64,000 bases of DNA from Planococcus kocurii (GCF_001465835.2 NZ_CP013661.2:2720501-2784500); one strand, 5' to 3'; numbered from the stretch's first letter, positions 28,317 to 35,390 are shown. Program-made: numbers and translations. Notes: generated from the letters alone by a model not told the origin.

Positions 28317-28616
28317 ATGAAAATAGTGGAAAATCTTATGCACAGTAGAACAGAAAATTTTTCGGAAGAGAAAATCTTAAGTGAATGCCGGGAGTATTTT
28401 TCATCAGAAACTGAAAAGACGGCAGAAACGGGAGAGAAGTTCATAAACTATTTTCTGAGGAATAGTTCGTCAGAAGGTGTACTTTTCAAAACGATCAAGG
28501 AAATTACAGCAGATATTAACATTTCACATCAAACTTTGACAAAAGTGTTAAAGACTTTGGAGTCAAAAGAAATTATTTATCGTAGAAATGGCATCATTGG
28601 CTTGTGGAAAGAGTAA
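28317..28616 (+). CDS. small winged-helix protein, RepL/MarR-like fold
   Basis: 99 aa. Residues about 52-97 read as a winged helix-turn-helix: TIKEITADINISHQTLTKVL (helix-turn-helix) followed by LESKEIIYRRNGIIGLW (wing). The pattern resembles the C-terminal part of plasmid RepL proteins, but no plasmid genes are near, so a small DNA-binding regulator is as likely. SD TTGGAGGTGG precedes the ATG. It may regulate the upstream hydrolase operon. A hairpin element follows at 28730. Confidence 0.6.
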   Translation: MKIVENLMHSRTENFSEEKILSECREYFSSETEKTAETGEKFINYFLRNSSSEGVLFKTIKEITADINISHQTLTKVLKTLESKEIIYRRNGIIGLWKE

Positions 28617-28729
28617 AGGATGAATTTTTAACTTTTTCGAAAATAAACCTTACTGTGAACAGAACAACAAATCCATTTTCGCAATAAAAAATTCAAAGGT
28701 TTAAGTTAATTAAATTTGTTTATAGACGA

Positions 28730-28785
28730 AAGGGACTGCCTAAAAGGTCATAAAATGACTGTTAGGGTGCAGTCCCTTTTGCATG
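28730..28785 (+). terminator. terminator-like hairpin, second copy of the element at 6201
   Basis: GGGACTGCCTAA and its near-perfect complement TTAGGGTGCAGTCCC enclose AAGGTCA...TGAC, followed by CCTTTTGCATG. Its order of blocks and flank match 6201-6254. It lies 114 nt past the winged-helix gene. Confidence 0.7.
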
Positions 28786-28800
28786 CTAAAAGACAGTTTA

Positions 28801-28962
28801 ATGCCCGTCGCCAAAGGTACTTTCAGTGAGCACAGCCATAGCCATTTTAACTCTAAAAAAGTTCTTTCTACAAAAAGAAAAAAGTTTAAAGAAGCGACGT
28901 TACTTTCAGGAAATCCAAAAAATACACGCCCAGTTCAGGATTCTGAGCCAGCTATTCAATAA
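28801..28962 (+). CDS. possible small basic protein, 53 aa
   Basis: A 53-codon frame (MPVAKGTFSEHSHSHFNS..., Lys-rich middle, ending PVQDSEPAIQ) whose TAA stop abuts a perfect terminator. No SD is visible before the ATG or before an in-frame ATG at 28783, and the first ten bases equal the start of the 245-bp repeat monomer (ATGCCCGTCG). It could be a real small gene, the end of a decayed gene, or chance. I keep it because of the stop-terminator spacing. Confidence 0.25.
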   Translation: MPVAKGTFSEHSHSHFNSKKVLSTKRKKFKEATLLSGNPKNTRPVQDSEPAIQ

Positions 28963-29006
28963 AACAGACGCAGAAAAAAGTTCTTTTTCTGCGTCTGTTT
29001 TATTTT
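28962..29006 (+). terminator. strong terminator without a clear gene
   Basis: AAAACAGACGCAGAAA pairs perfectly with TTTCTGCGTCTGTTTT across a short loop and is followed by ATTTTT. Only the doubtful 53-aa frame lies directly before it. Confidence 0.9.
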
Positions 29007-29459
29007 TGAGGCTTCCGGGACCCCTGCTTTTTTGGTACGTCTGGACTTATATAGCTGAAGAAAAATTCTTAACGGTGAAGAGACAAACCATAGTTCTATC
29101 TGTGTTGATCGGTTAATCACGAACAAGTTGACGCTAGCTAGGTAAACATCTATAGGAATCAAGACAATTGCCACAAGTTAATAAGAATGAGACACGAACT
29201 TGGTGGGGTTAAACTTAACAGATAAGTCTTCAGTAGCGGTTAATTTATTTAATTCTAATTACCTAATTTAGAATAAAAATATAAAATAAAATTCGTGTCT
29301 TTGGACTAAATACTTATTTTTATTAATAATAATTTTAAAAATATCCTTAAAAGTGTAGATTGAACCACCTAAATATGATATAAATGAACTATAATAATCT
29401 GAATTTTTAGAAATAAAAATAAGATTCATGCTGTTATTGAGCACAAGGAGGTAAATCTA
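29007..29459. other. AT-rich stretch without a supported gene
   Basis: No frame with an SD is visible. A 9-bp inverted repeat AGACACGAA (about 29189) / TTCGTGTCT (about 29296) spans roughly 100 nt and could close a structured leader. The last 120 nt should contain the promoter of the Wzz-like gene (TATAAT near 29391), but no good -35 box stands out. Confidence 0.4.
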
Positions 29460-30128
29460 GTGAAAAGCAGAAAGATCATTGCGCATTTGTTGGCAAGTTA
29501 TAAAAAACAAATCTACTTTTCGCTCAGCTTTACTTTTTTTCTAATGCTGACAGCCTCCTTGATTTTTGTTTTTATCATTGATTCAGAGTATCAGGCGTCT
29601 AGCCAATTGCTCGTGGAAAAATCACAATCGGTATTATCAAACCAGCTAAAGGAAAATAAGCAGATAGATTCCCGAATGATAGAAGCATATGCAGCTTTTA
29701 TTGAAAGCTCGGAAGTACTGGATCAAGTTAGTAAAGATCTGCCGTTAAAAACGTCTGTTTCTGCTCTTCGCGAACAAATTCTTGTAAGCTATGCCAGTAA
29801 CTCTCCAGTGTTAACGGTTACTGTTTCTTCTGCTAGTAGTCAGGAGTCAGTTAGCATTGCTAATGCAGTAGCAGCTGTTTTTCAAACTAAAGTAAGTGAT
29901 TCTTTTCAAACAAATCCAGTCACTATCATTTCACAAGCAGTTCCTGAAAATGGGAGTAAAGAGCCTAGTCAGAAAGAGTTACTAATGAAGATAGCGATAG
30001 CTGGTACTTTTGGTTTTATTAGTAGCATCCTTTTAATAGCTAGTACCCATTCAGTGAAAAAAACGACAAATGCTAGAGATAGAAACATGTGGAAAAAAAA
30101 TCGCCAATTACAGACAGTATTTAAGTAA
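29460..30128 (+). CDS. Wzz/YveK-like chain-length determinant or tyrosine-kinase modulator
   Basis: 222 aa. Two membrane segments (about residues 20-41 and 173-193) flank an extracytoplasmic domain, the Wzz topology. EYQASSQLLVEK after the first segment and SVSIANAVAAVFQTKV before the second are typical of this family. Such proteins set polysaccharide length or activate a cytoplasmic BY-kinase. No kinase or glycosyltransferase genes adjoin. GTG start with AAGGAGG 8 nt upstream. The tail after the second segment is short and basic. Confidence 0.75.
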   Translation: MKSRKIIAHLLASYKKQIYFSLSFTFFLMLTASLIFVFIIDSEYQASSQLLVEKSQSVLSNQLKENKQIDSRMIEAYAAFIESSEVLDQVSKDLPLKTSVSALREQILVSYASNSPVLTVTVSSASSQESVSIANAVAAVFQTKVSDSFQTNPVTIISQAVPENGSKEPSQKELLMKIAIAGTFGFISSILLIASTHSVKKTTNARDRNMWKKNRQLQTVFK

Positions 30129-30156
30129 TTTTCTAGGTAGAGCAGGGGTGGAATGA

Positions 30157-31170
30157 ATGTATGAACTGATCACGATACAAGATCGTAGTCGCTGGCAAAA
30201 AATTCTTGATAAATTACAAATAACAGACATTTATTATACAAGTCAATATTTTTTGGGAGCTCTAAAATTAGATCCTGGAGAAGCTTTGCTTTTTTACTAT
30301 AAAGATGATGATGGGGAGGTCGCTTACCCTTTTATCAAAAGGGTAGTAAATGACGGAGATATCACTTATTTTGATGTTACAACGCCATTTGGTTATGGAG
30401 GACCTATATTGAACGTGGAGAAAAATGGTGCTAACTTGACGGCTAATTTCAGAAAATCTTTTATGACGTATTGCCAGAATGAGAAAATCATTGCCGAATA
30501 TGTACGTTTTCATCCGCTGAAAGAAAATGCTCAATTTTTCGGGACTCATTTGAAAATTTCTTCATTATTTGAAACGTACACAATCAACTTAAAAGCTCAT
30601 TTTACCCCTTCTCAAAAATTACTTCTGCCAAATAAAGAAGATGTTGATAATGCTTCAGAATTAATAGTAAAAAAGCTTGGAACTGTGCGTCATCTGTTTG
30701 AATTTCTAGTGTTGTATTACGCGGCGGCTAGAAGAAGAGAAGAAGCGGATAGCTATTATTTTTTTACCAATGATTATTTTGAAACATTGATTGGTTCAAT
30801 GGGATCTAACCTACACTTATTTGGTGCCTTTCACGAAAACAAGCTAGTGTCAGCATGCTATGTTCTGACAATGGGCGATACGATTTATTATCATCTTGGG
30901 GGCAGTTTATCTGAAGTGGACAATGAAATGACTATGCGGACCTTATTGTTAAAAATAGCTGAATGGGGAGAAGAAAACTACTATGTCTTCTTTCATTTAG
31001 GTGGAGACTTTCAAGTAGAAGAAAATGAGAAACAAGAGATAAAAAAAGAAATTGCTAATTGCGGACCTGCCGTGTTTTATATTGGGCAACAAATACATGA
31101 TCAACAAACCTATGATAATTTGGTGTCATTAGAAGAAGAAGACGTTATTCGGAGATATGGAAACATTTGA
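30157..31170 (+). CDS. FemAB/GNAT-like acyltransferase
   Basis: 337 aa. Residues about 160-310 carry a GNAT-like core (LHLFGAFHENKLVSACYVLTMGD, then YHLGGSLSEVDNEMTMRTLL), the pattern of FemAB-related and exopolysaccharide-associated acyltransferases; the N-terminal part holds YFDVTTPFGYGGPI, a typical motif of this group. The likely role is transfer of an amino-acyl or acyl group to a cell-surface polymer precursor. It lies 28 nt after the Wzz-like gene and overlaps the region before the next gene, so an operon is likely. Confidence 0.65.
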   Translation: MYELITIQDRSRWQKILDKLQITDIYYTSQYFLGALKLDPGEALLFYYKDDDGEVAYPFIKRVVNDGDITYFDVTTPFGYGGPILNVEKNGANLTANFRKSFMTYCQNEKIIAEYVRFHPLKENAQFFGTHLKISSLFETYTINLKAHFTPSQKLLLPNKEDVDNASELIVKKLGTVRHLFEFLVLYYAAARRREEADSYYFFTNDYFETLIGSMGSNLHLFGAFHENKLVSACYVLTMGDTIYYHLGGSLSEVDNEMTMRTLLLKIAEWGEENYYVFFHLGGDFQVEENEKQEIKKEIANCGPAVFYIGQQIHDQQTYDNLVSLEEEDVIRRYGNI

Positions 31171-31225
31171 TGATCATGTTAATTCGGCAGACATAAGAGC
31201 TAAATTATTTGGGGGAGGTATAATG

Positions 31226-31705
31226 ATGAAGTATATGCAATATAAAGGTGTAGTGGAAAGAGAATATAAAAAATCTCTAAGAAAGATTATGTATGAAATT
31301 TGTGTAATAGAGGGACTTAATGCGTCTCTTGGAGCGAAGAAGTTGGGAGTGGCAAAAGAGATTTTTGTTTTTTGGAGAAATTTTTATCGCTTGGATATGA
31401 ACCAGCAACTATTTGATCACACAGTTGCTAATATGGATCAGATGAAGTTTCTCTATCTCAACGAAGCGACCGGAATCGATTTAACGCGTCCATTAGAGTA
31501 TGAAGATGAACAATCACTTGAAGGTTTTGAGGAATTGCTCGAAAGAATGATAGAGTATTATAAGTATGTACACGCTGAAAGTAATGGACTTGCAGTAGAA
31601 ACAGGGAATCTGCCATTATATGAATGTGCGCAGCAACTTCTGGAGGAATATAAAACGGGAAGTTTATTGGCAAAAGTCGAACAACAAAAGAAAAAAGCCT
31701 TATAA
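31226..31705 (+). CDS. hypothetical protein, 159 aa
   Basis: No family recognised. Acidic C-terminal half with helices, and a central segment NASLGAKKLGVAKEIFVFWR that looks like a helix-turn-helix. Two ATGs adjoin (31223, 31226); GGGGGAGG gives 7-nt spacing to the second, which I use. It follows the FemAB-like gene by about 50 nt and probably belongs to the same transcript, so a link to the envelope functions or a regulatory role is possible. Confidence 0.55.
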   Translation: MKYMQYKGVVEREYKKSLRKIMYEICVIEGLNASLGAKKLGVAKEIFVFWRNFYRLDMNQQLFDHTVANMDQMKFLYLNEATGIDLTRPLEYEDEQSLEGFEELLERMIEYYKYVHAESNGLAVETGNLPLYECAQQLLEEYKTGSLLAKVEQQKKKAL

Positions 31706-31722
31706 AGATTTTGGTGGGACGG

Positions 31723-32079
31723 ATGAAACGGATGCAGACTTTTACTGAAAGAGCTTTAAGAATTATCAAACAAATTCCGCCGGGTAAAATTATGACTTAT
31801 GGCCAAGTCGCAGCGGCTGCTGGAAGCCCGCGTGGAGCCAGACAAGTAACGAGAATATTGCACAGTATGAGTGCCAAGCATAGTTTGCCATGGCATCGAA
31901 TTGTTAACGCTAAAGGTCAAATTGTTCTACGGAATGAAGAGGCTCGATTTTTTCAAAGAAAAACGCTGCAAGAAGAAGGCGTGGAAATAGACAAGGACGA
32001 CCGAATTGACTTACTCAAGTTTCGATTCCATCCTATTGCAGAGGAAGAAAAGATAGACTGTTTTAAAAACCCATTATGA
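31723..32079 (+). CDS. alkyltransferase-like protein (ATL), MGMT family without the acceptor cysteine
   Basis: 118 aa, the C-terminal DNA-binding domain of O6-alkylguanine DNA methyltransferase. The active-site motif PCHR is PWHR here (LPWHRIVNAKGQI), the hallmark of ATL proteins, which bind O6-alkylguanine and pass it to nucleotide excision repair instead of repairing it. IPPGKIMTYGQVAAAAG and the helix RGARQVTRIL are intact. Start: no strong SD; GGTGG is 5 nt before this ATG, and a TTG or a later ATG are alternatives. Confidence 0.82.
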   Translation: MKRMQTFTERALRIIKQIPPGKIMTYGQVAAAAGSPRGARQVTRILHSMSAKHSLPWHRIVNAKGQIVLRNEEARFFQRKTLQEEGVEIDKDDRIDLLKFRFHPIAEEEKIDCFKNPL

Positions 32080-32095
32080 GAAGGGTTTTTCGTTT
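32064..32095 (+). terminator. terminator overlapping the ATL stop
   Basis: AAAAACCC pairs with GGGTTTTT; the TGA stop lies in the loop, and the arm runs into TTTTTCGTTT. Confidence 0.7.
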
Positions 32096-32123
32096 AAAGA
32101 GTTTTCCTGAAAAACCAATAAAA

Positions 32124-32178
32124 ATAAACATTTAAAGGATTCAGCATTGCGCTGAATCCTTTAAATGTTTATTGATTT
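32124..32178 (+). terminator. long perfect hairpin
   Basis: 22-bp perfect stem (32124-32145 with 32151-32172) and 5-nt loop, core GGATTCAGC/GCTGAATCC. The T tract after it is broken (TGATTTT). It stands 28 nt after the first hairpin and 50 nt before the next gene. Confidence 0.75.
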
Positions 32179-32228
32179 TACTGGATAGGGTATATAGGAG
32201 GATATGAACAAATAGAGAAGAGGAAAAA

Positions 32229-32966
32229 ATGATGGTAGCAAAAGATAAACCGGTAATTGGTATAACGGCACGTGTAGAAGAAGATCAGACTTATTCGCTA
32301 GACCCAGTGTATGGTAGAGCCATTCTTCGAGCAGGAGGGTTGCCGTTGATTGTTCCTATCGTAGACAGGGAAGATATTCCGTTGCTATGTGAGCGATTAG
32401 ATGGACTGATTGTTACTGGCGGAGGGGATATTAATCCGACGCTATATGGAGAAGAGCCTCATTTACGTCTCGGCGCTGTTTATCCCGGCAGTGACGAATA
32501 TGAAAAAGAATTAATTTTAAAATTTCTAGAGTTAGATAAGCCTTTTATCGGCATGTGTCGTGGACTGCAAATGTTTAACATCTCACTAGGTGGGACTAAT
32601 TATCAAGATTTAGAATCTCAATTCGAAGGAAATTTACATCAGCATAAGCAGAATGCCATGCGAACTCATCGTACACATTCCGTAACTTTAGAAGATGAAA
32701 GTCTATTATACGACATCATGAAGGAGAAAAAATTCAACGTGAATTCTTTCCATCATCAAGGAGTGAAAGATGTTTCAGATCAATTGACAGTAGCAGCTCA
32801 TGCTGCTGATGGTCTTGTAGAAGCGCTGGAAAGCAAAAATCATCAGTTTGCTATGGGTATTCAATGGCATCCAGAAGAATTTGCTCTTCAAGGAGACGAA
32901 GCTTCCATGAATATTTTTAAGCGTTTTGTTGATGAATGTCTAATAGACAAAAAACAAAATCAATAA
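32229..32966 (+). CDS. class I glutamine amidotransferase-like hydrolase (PuuD / gamma-glutamyl-GABA hydrolase type)
   Basis: 245 aa. Nucleophile Cys in FIGMCRGLQMFNISLGG and catalytic His/Glu in MGIQWHPEEFA; DGLIVTGGGDINPTLYGEEP and NSFHHQGV are typical of the peptidase C26 group. It probably cleaves gamma-glutamyl amides such as gamma-glutamyl-GABA. AGAGG precedes the first of two adjacent ATGs. Single gene with terminators on both sides. Confidence 0.83.
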   Translation: MMVAKDKPVIGITARVEEDQTYSLDPVYGRAILRAGGLPLIVPIVDREDIPLLCERLDGLIVTGGGDINPTLYGEEPHLRLGAVYPGSDEYEKELILKFLELDKPFIGMCRGLQMFNISLGGTNYQDLESQFEGNLHQHKQNAMRTHRTHSVTLEDESLLYDIMKEKKFNVNSFHHQGVKDVSDQLTVAAHAADGLVEALESKNHQFAMGIQWHPEEFALQGDEASMNIFKRFVDECLIDKKQNQ

Positions 32967-32980
32967 AAAAAGAACGGCAA

Positions 32981-33027
32981 ACAAGAAAACATCCAAGGAT
33001 TAACTCATCCTTGGATGTTTTCTTGTT
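32981..33027 (+). terminator. terminator of the amidotransferase-like gene
   Basis: ACAAGAAAACATCCAAGGAT with its perfect complement across a 6-nt loop. Confidence 0.9.
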
Positions 33028-33054
33028 CTAACGACGCTAAGTTTTGAGTAGAAT

Positions 33055-33121
33055 AAAAAAGCTGCCGCAATAAAAAAGCTGCCGCAATAAAAAAGCTGCC
33101 GCAATAAAAAAGCGGCAGCTT
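33055..33121 (-). terminator. terminator with a triplicated 3' arm after the peptide-repeat gene
   Basis: On the minus strand one 5' arm AAGCTGCCGCTTTTTT is followed by three tandem 17-bp copies of ATTGCGGCAGCTTTTTT. Any of the three can pair with the 5' arm, each with its own T run. It begins 18 nt after the precursor stop, so it ends the regulator-precursor transcript. Confidence 0.88.
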
Positions 33122-33139
33122 GATAAGATAGCAAAAAAA

Positions 33140-33907
33140 TTATACTTGCTGAGTTTTAATAGACCAAGGCTCAGGAACACGAGCTTGAACGGCAACTTCA
33201 GTACCAATAGACCAAGGCTCAGGAACGCGAGCTTGAACGGCAACTTCAGTACCGGTAGACCAAGGCTCAGGGACGCGAGCTTGAACGGCAACTTCAGTAC
33301 CGGTAGACCAAGGCTCAGGAACGCGAGCTTGAACGGCAACTTCGGTACCGGTAGACCAAGGCTCAGGAACGCGAGCTTGAACGGCAACTTCAGTACCAGT
33401 AGACCAAGGCTCAGGAACACGAGCTTGAACGGCAACTTCAGTACCGGTAGACCAAGGCTCAGGAACACGAGCTTGAACAGCAACTTCAGTACCGGTAGAC
33501 CAAGGCTCAGGAACACGAGCTTGGACAGCAACTTCAGTACCGGTAGACCAAGGCTCAGGAACACGAGCTTGAACGGCAACTTCAGTACCGGTAGACCAAG
33601 GCTCAGGAACGCGAGCTTGAACAGCAACTTCAGTACCGGTAGACCAAGGCTCAGGGACGCGAGCTTGAACGGCAACTTCAGTACCGGTAGACCAAGGCTC
33701 AGGAACACGAGCTTGAACGGCAACTTCGGTACCAGTAGACCAAGGCTCAGGAACACGAGCTTGAACGGCAACTTCAGTACCGGTAGACCAAGGCTCAGGA
33801 ACACGAGCTTGAACAGCAACTTCATCATTTAAATTGAAATTACTACCAACTGATAAACTACTAATTGCAAGAATAGAGAAGAACAAAATCGTCATGCCTT
33901 TTTTCAT
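33140..33907 (-). CDS. secreted precursor of 14 tandem 16-residue peptides (putative pheromone precursor)
   Basis: 255 aa. Residues 1-22 are a Sec-type signal (MKKG, then TILFFSILAISSLSVGS), and a short spacer NFNLNDE follows. The rest is 14 repeats of V-A-V-Q-A-R-V-P-E-P-W-S-T-G-T-E; the 13th copy reads SIGTE and the last ends SIKTQQV. No other domain exists. The gene starts right after the stop of an RRNPP-type receptor (SD AGGGAG 8 nt before ATG; the receptor stop is 5 nt upstream; an alternative GTG start would overlap it by 4 nt). In RRNPP systems a small exported propeptide follows the receptor and is trimmed to a 5-10 residue signal; VA-x-(x)-R is reminiscent of Phr precursors. I infer that one precursor yields many copies of a signal containing ARVPEPW. 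Not verified; a surface repeat protein is the main alternative. Confidence 0.75.
   Translation of the reverse strand: MKKGMTILFFSILAISSLSVGSNFNLNDEVAVQARVPEPWSTGTEVAVQARVPEPWSTGTEVAVQARVPEPWSTGTEVAVQARVPEPWSTGTEVAVQARVPEPWSTGTEVAVQARVPEPWSTGTEVAVQARVPEPWSTGTEVAVQARVPEPWSTGTEVAVQARVPEPWSTGTEVAVQARVPEPWSTGTEVAVQARVPEPWSTGTEVAVQARVPEPWSTGTEVAVQARVPEPWSIGTEVAVQARVPEPWSIKTQQV
33161..33832 (-). repeat. 14 tandem 48-bp units inside the precursor gene
   Basis: Unit starts are at 33161 + 48n up to 33785. Units differ at a few positions (CGT/CGC, GTT/GTC, GCC/GCT, ACC/ACT), all synonymous except one Thr-to-Ile change near the 3' end. Because 48 is divisible by three, all six frames stay open across the array. 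Confidence 0.97.
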
Positions 33908-33912
33908 CACTT

Positions 33913-35208
33913 TCACTCCCTAGATAAAGTATTAATATTCTTATATGATTCTCTTGCTTTGTTCATAATTTCAGCTGATTCTTTGTAACGTCCTTGCTCA
34001 TAGTGGATTCTGCCCAAGTGACCGAAATAATAGCCACTTTCGAAGTAATTGTTTGTTGCTTCAAGACTGGGGATCAACTGGCTTAGGACAAATTCTCCAA
34101 ATTTTTCGTAGTCCTCGTTTAAAAGATGTACCAAACATATAAATTCAATATAGGCTTCTTTAAAAATATGATTAGTAGGTGAATCGATATTTAATTTTTT
34201 GTTTTCGACAAGTTCTGAGCCTTTGCGGATCCATTCCTTTGCAGCACCAAAGTTCTCTACCTCATATTGGCATTTAATTAAAATGCAATAACTTAATAAA
34301 AGGTCAGCACTATATTCTGGATGAATGTATTTCAATGAATTTTCCATATGAATAATTGAAAGCTCATAGTTTTGAAACAAGAAATATGAATATCCTAAAT
34401 TAAATTCTGTCGTAAAGCGTAAAATATCAATTTCCAACTTATTGCCGATAGTTAATGCGTTTTTATAATGCTCCATCGACATTCGGAAATTGCCGAAATG
34501 CTGATGAGTAATTGCGATATTCAAATGGCATTCCACAATGCGTTTAGGAATGAATTCTTGCTGATAAATTTTCAGAGCCATTTCGGAATACTTAAAAGCC
34601 ATTTCTGTTTCTCTACACTTCGTACTGGAGATGCCGATTGAATAATAAAGATCACCAAGTTCTGAAGCAGAAATCGTATTCGGTGCAATTTTTTCTGCAA
34701 CGAAATAGGTTTTTAAGGCCTTTTCAAAATCGTTGAGAATATAATTGTAGTTTCCGATGTATTTATGAAATAAATAAAACTGTTCCTGACTCATAAATTC
34801 TCTGAAACGGTCCATTTCTTTAATTTTTTCTTCGGCACTATCTAGGTCGCCGGTAATAATAAAATACCGAATTTGTTGAATGCAGTACTCAAGTTCCACA
34901 TCTTCATCAGCGCTCAGTAAAGGATGGCCTTGGATGTCGTTGTACTGTTCCATAATTTCGGCTTTGTTATGCGGATGTAATAAAGAGTTTTTAAAGTTTT
35001 TTACAAGAACTTTTCCAATTGGGTTATCTTTTGGTGCCAGCGGAATAGTCAATTTTTTGCACAAAGCTTCCAGTTCTTTTAACGCTGGGTCTTTAACGCC
35101 ACTTTCAATTTTTTTCAGCTCTCTGGGAGATAGTATGCCAGAGGAGAATTCTTCTAAGCTAATTTTCTGTTTTAAACGATGGTATTTTAAACGCATTCCC
35201 GTGTCCAT
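33913..35208 (-). CDS. RRNPP-type quorum-sensing regulator (HTH plus TPR)
   Basis: 431 aa. Residues about 5-58 form an XRE-type helix-turn-helix in the NprR/PlcR style (MRLKYHRLKQKISLEEFSSG, then LSPRELKKIESG). Residues about 90-425 are TPR-like helices (EKALKTYFVAEKIAP, MAFKYSEMALKIY, RMSMEHYKNALTIG, GRYKESAEIMNKARES), the peptide-binding part of this superfamily. AAGGAG lies 7 nt before this ATG, and the HTH begins here; the open frame up to 35340 has no SD and no domain. A sigma-A promoter at 35362-35390 lies upstream. The next gene encodes an exported multi-repeat peptide, the classic receptor-signal pairing. DNA targets unknown. Confidence 0.85.
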   Translation of the reverse strand: MDTGMRLKYHRLKQKISLEEFSSGILSPRELKKIESGVKDPALKELEALCKKLTIPLAPKDNPIGKVLVKNFKNSLLHPHNKAEIMEQYNDIQGHPLLSADEDVELEYCIQQIRYFIITGDLDSAEEKIKEMDRFREFMSQEQFYLFHKYIGNYNYILNDFEKALKTYFVAEKIAPNTISASELGDLYYSIGISSTKCRETEMAFKYSEMALKIYQQEFIPKRIVECHLNIAITHQHFGNFRMSMEHYKNALTIGNKLEIDILRFTTEFNLGYSYFLFQNYELSIIHMENSLKYIHPEYSADLLLSYCILIKCQYEVENFGAAKEWIRKGSELVENKKLNIDSPTNHIFKEAYIEFICLVHLLNEDYEKFGEFVLSQLIPSLEATNNYFESGYYFGHLGRIHYEQGRYKESAEIMNKARESYKNINTLSRE

Positions 35209-35361
35209 TACTGCTCTCCTTTCTTGTTGCAAGGGCAGTACTTCCGTTAGCCATGTAGGAGAGATGTTTTCGACCTTCCTCGGTCCATCTGAAAAGTAAG
35301 AAGAAAATAGATCACCAAGTACAATGATTGCCGCCTCCACATCCTGTTTTTCACTTTGATT

Positions 35362-35390
35362 TATGTCTTTAAGCTATGATATCATCAATT
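35362..35390 (-). promoter_or_regulatory. sigma-A-like promoter of the regulator-precursor operon with an overlapping dyad
   Basis: Minus strand TTGATG (35385-35390), 17-bp spacer, CATAAA (35362-35367). The palindrome ATGATATCAT (about 35378-35387) overlaps the -35 box and could be an operator. The leader to the ATG would be about 145 nt. Confidence 0.5.

Noticed and set aside
28826-29116. 96-codon plus-strand frame
   Set aside because: It runs through the terminator at 28962-29006 and has no SD.
33037-33832. Long open frames in the other frames of the 48-bp array (263 codons on the minus strand, 228 codons on the plus strand)
   Set aside because: The unit length is a multiple of three, so every frame is open. 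Only the frame with signal peptide, SD and synonymous-only variation behaves like a protein.
33161-33832. CRISPR-like regular repeats
   Set aside because: Units are contiguous with no unique spacers, and they encode a peptide repeat; no cas genes are near.
35209-35340. 44-residue N-terminal extension of the RRNPP regulator
   Set aside because: No SD at its GTG, no conserved domain, and the HTH begins right after the ATG at 35208.
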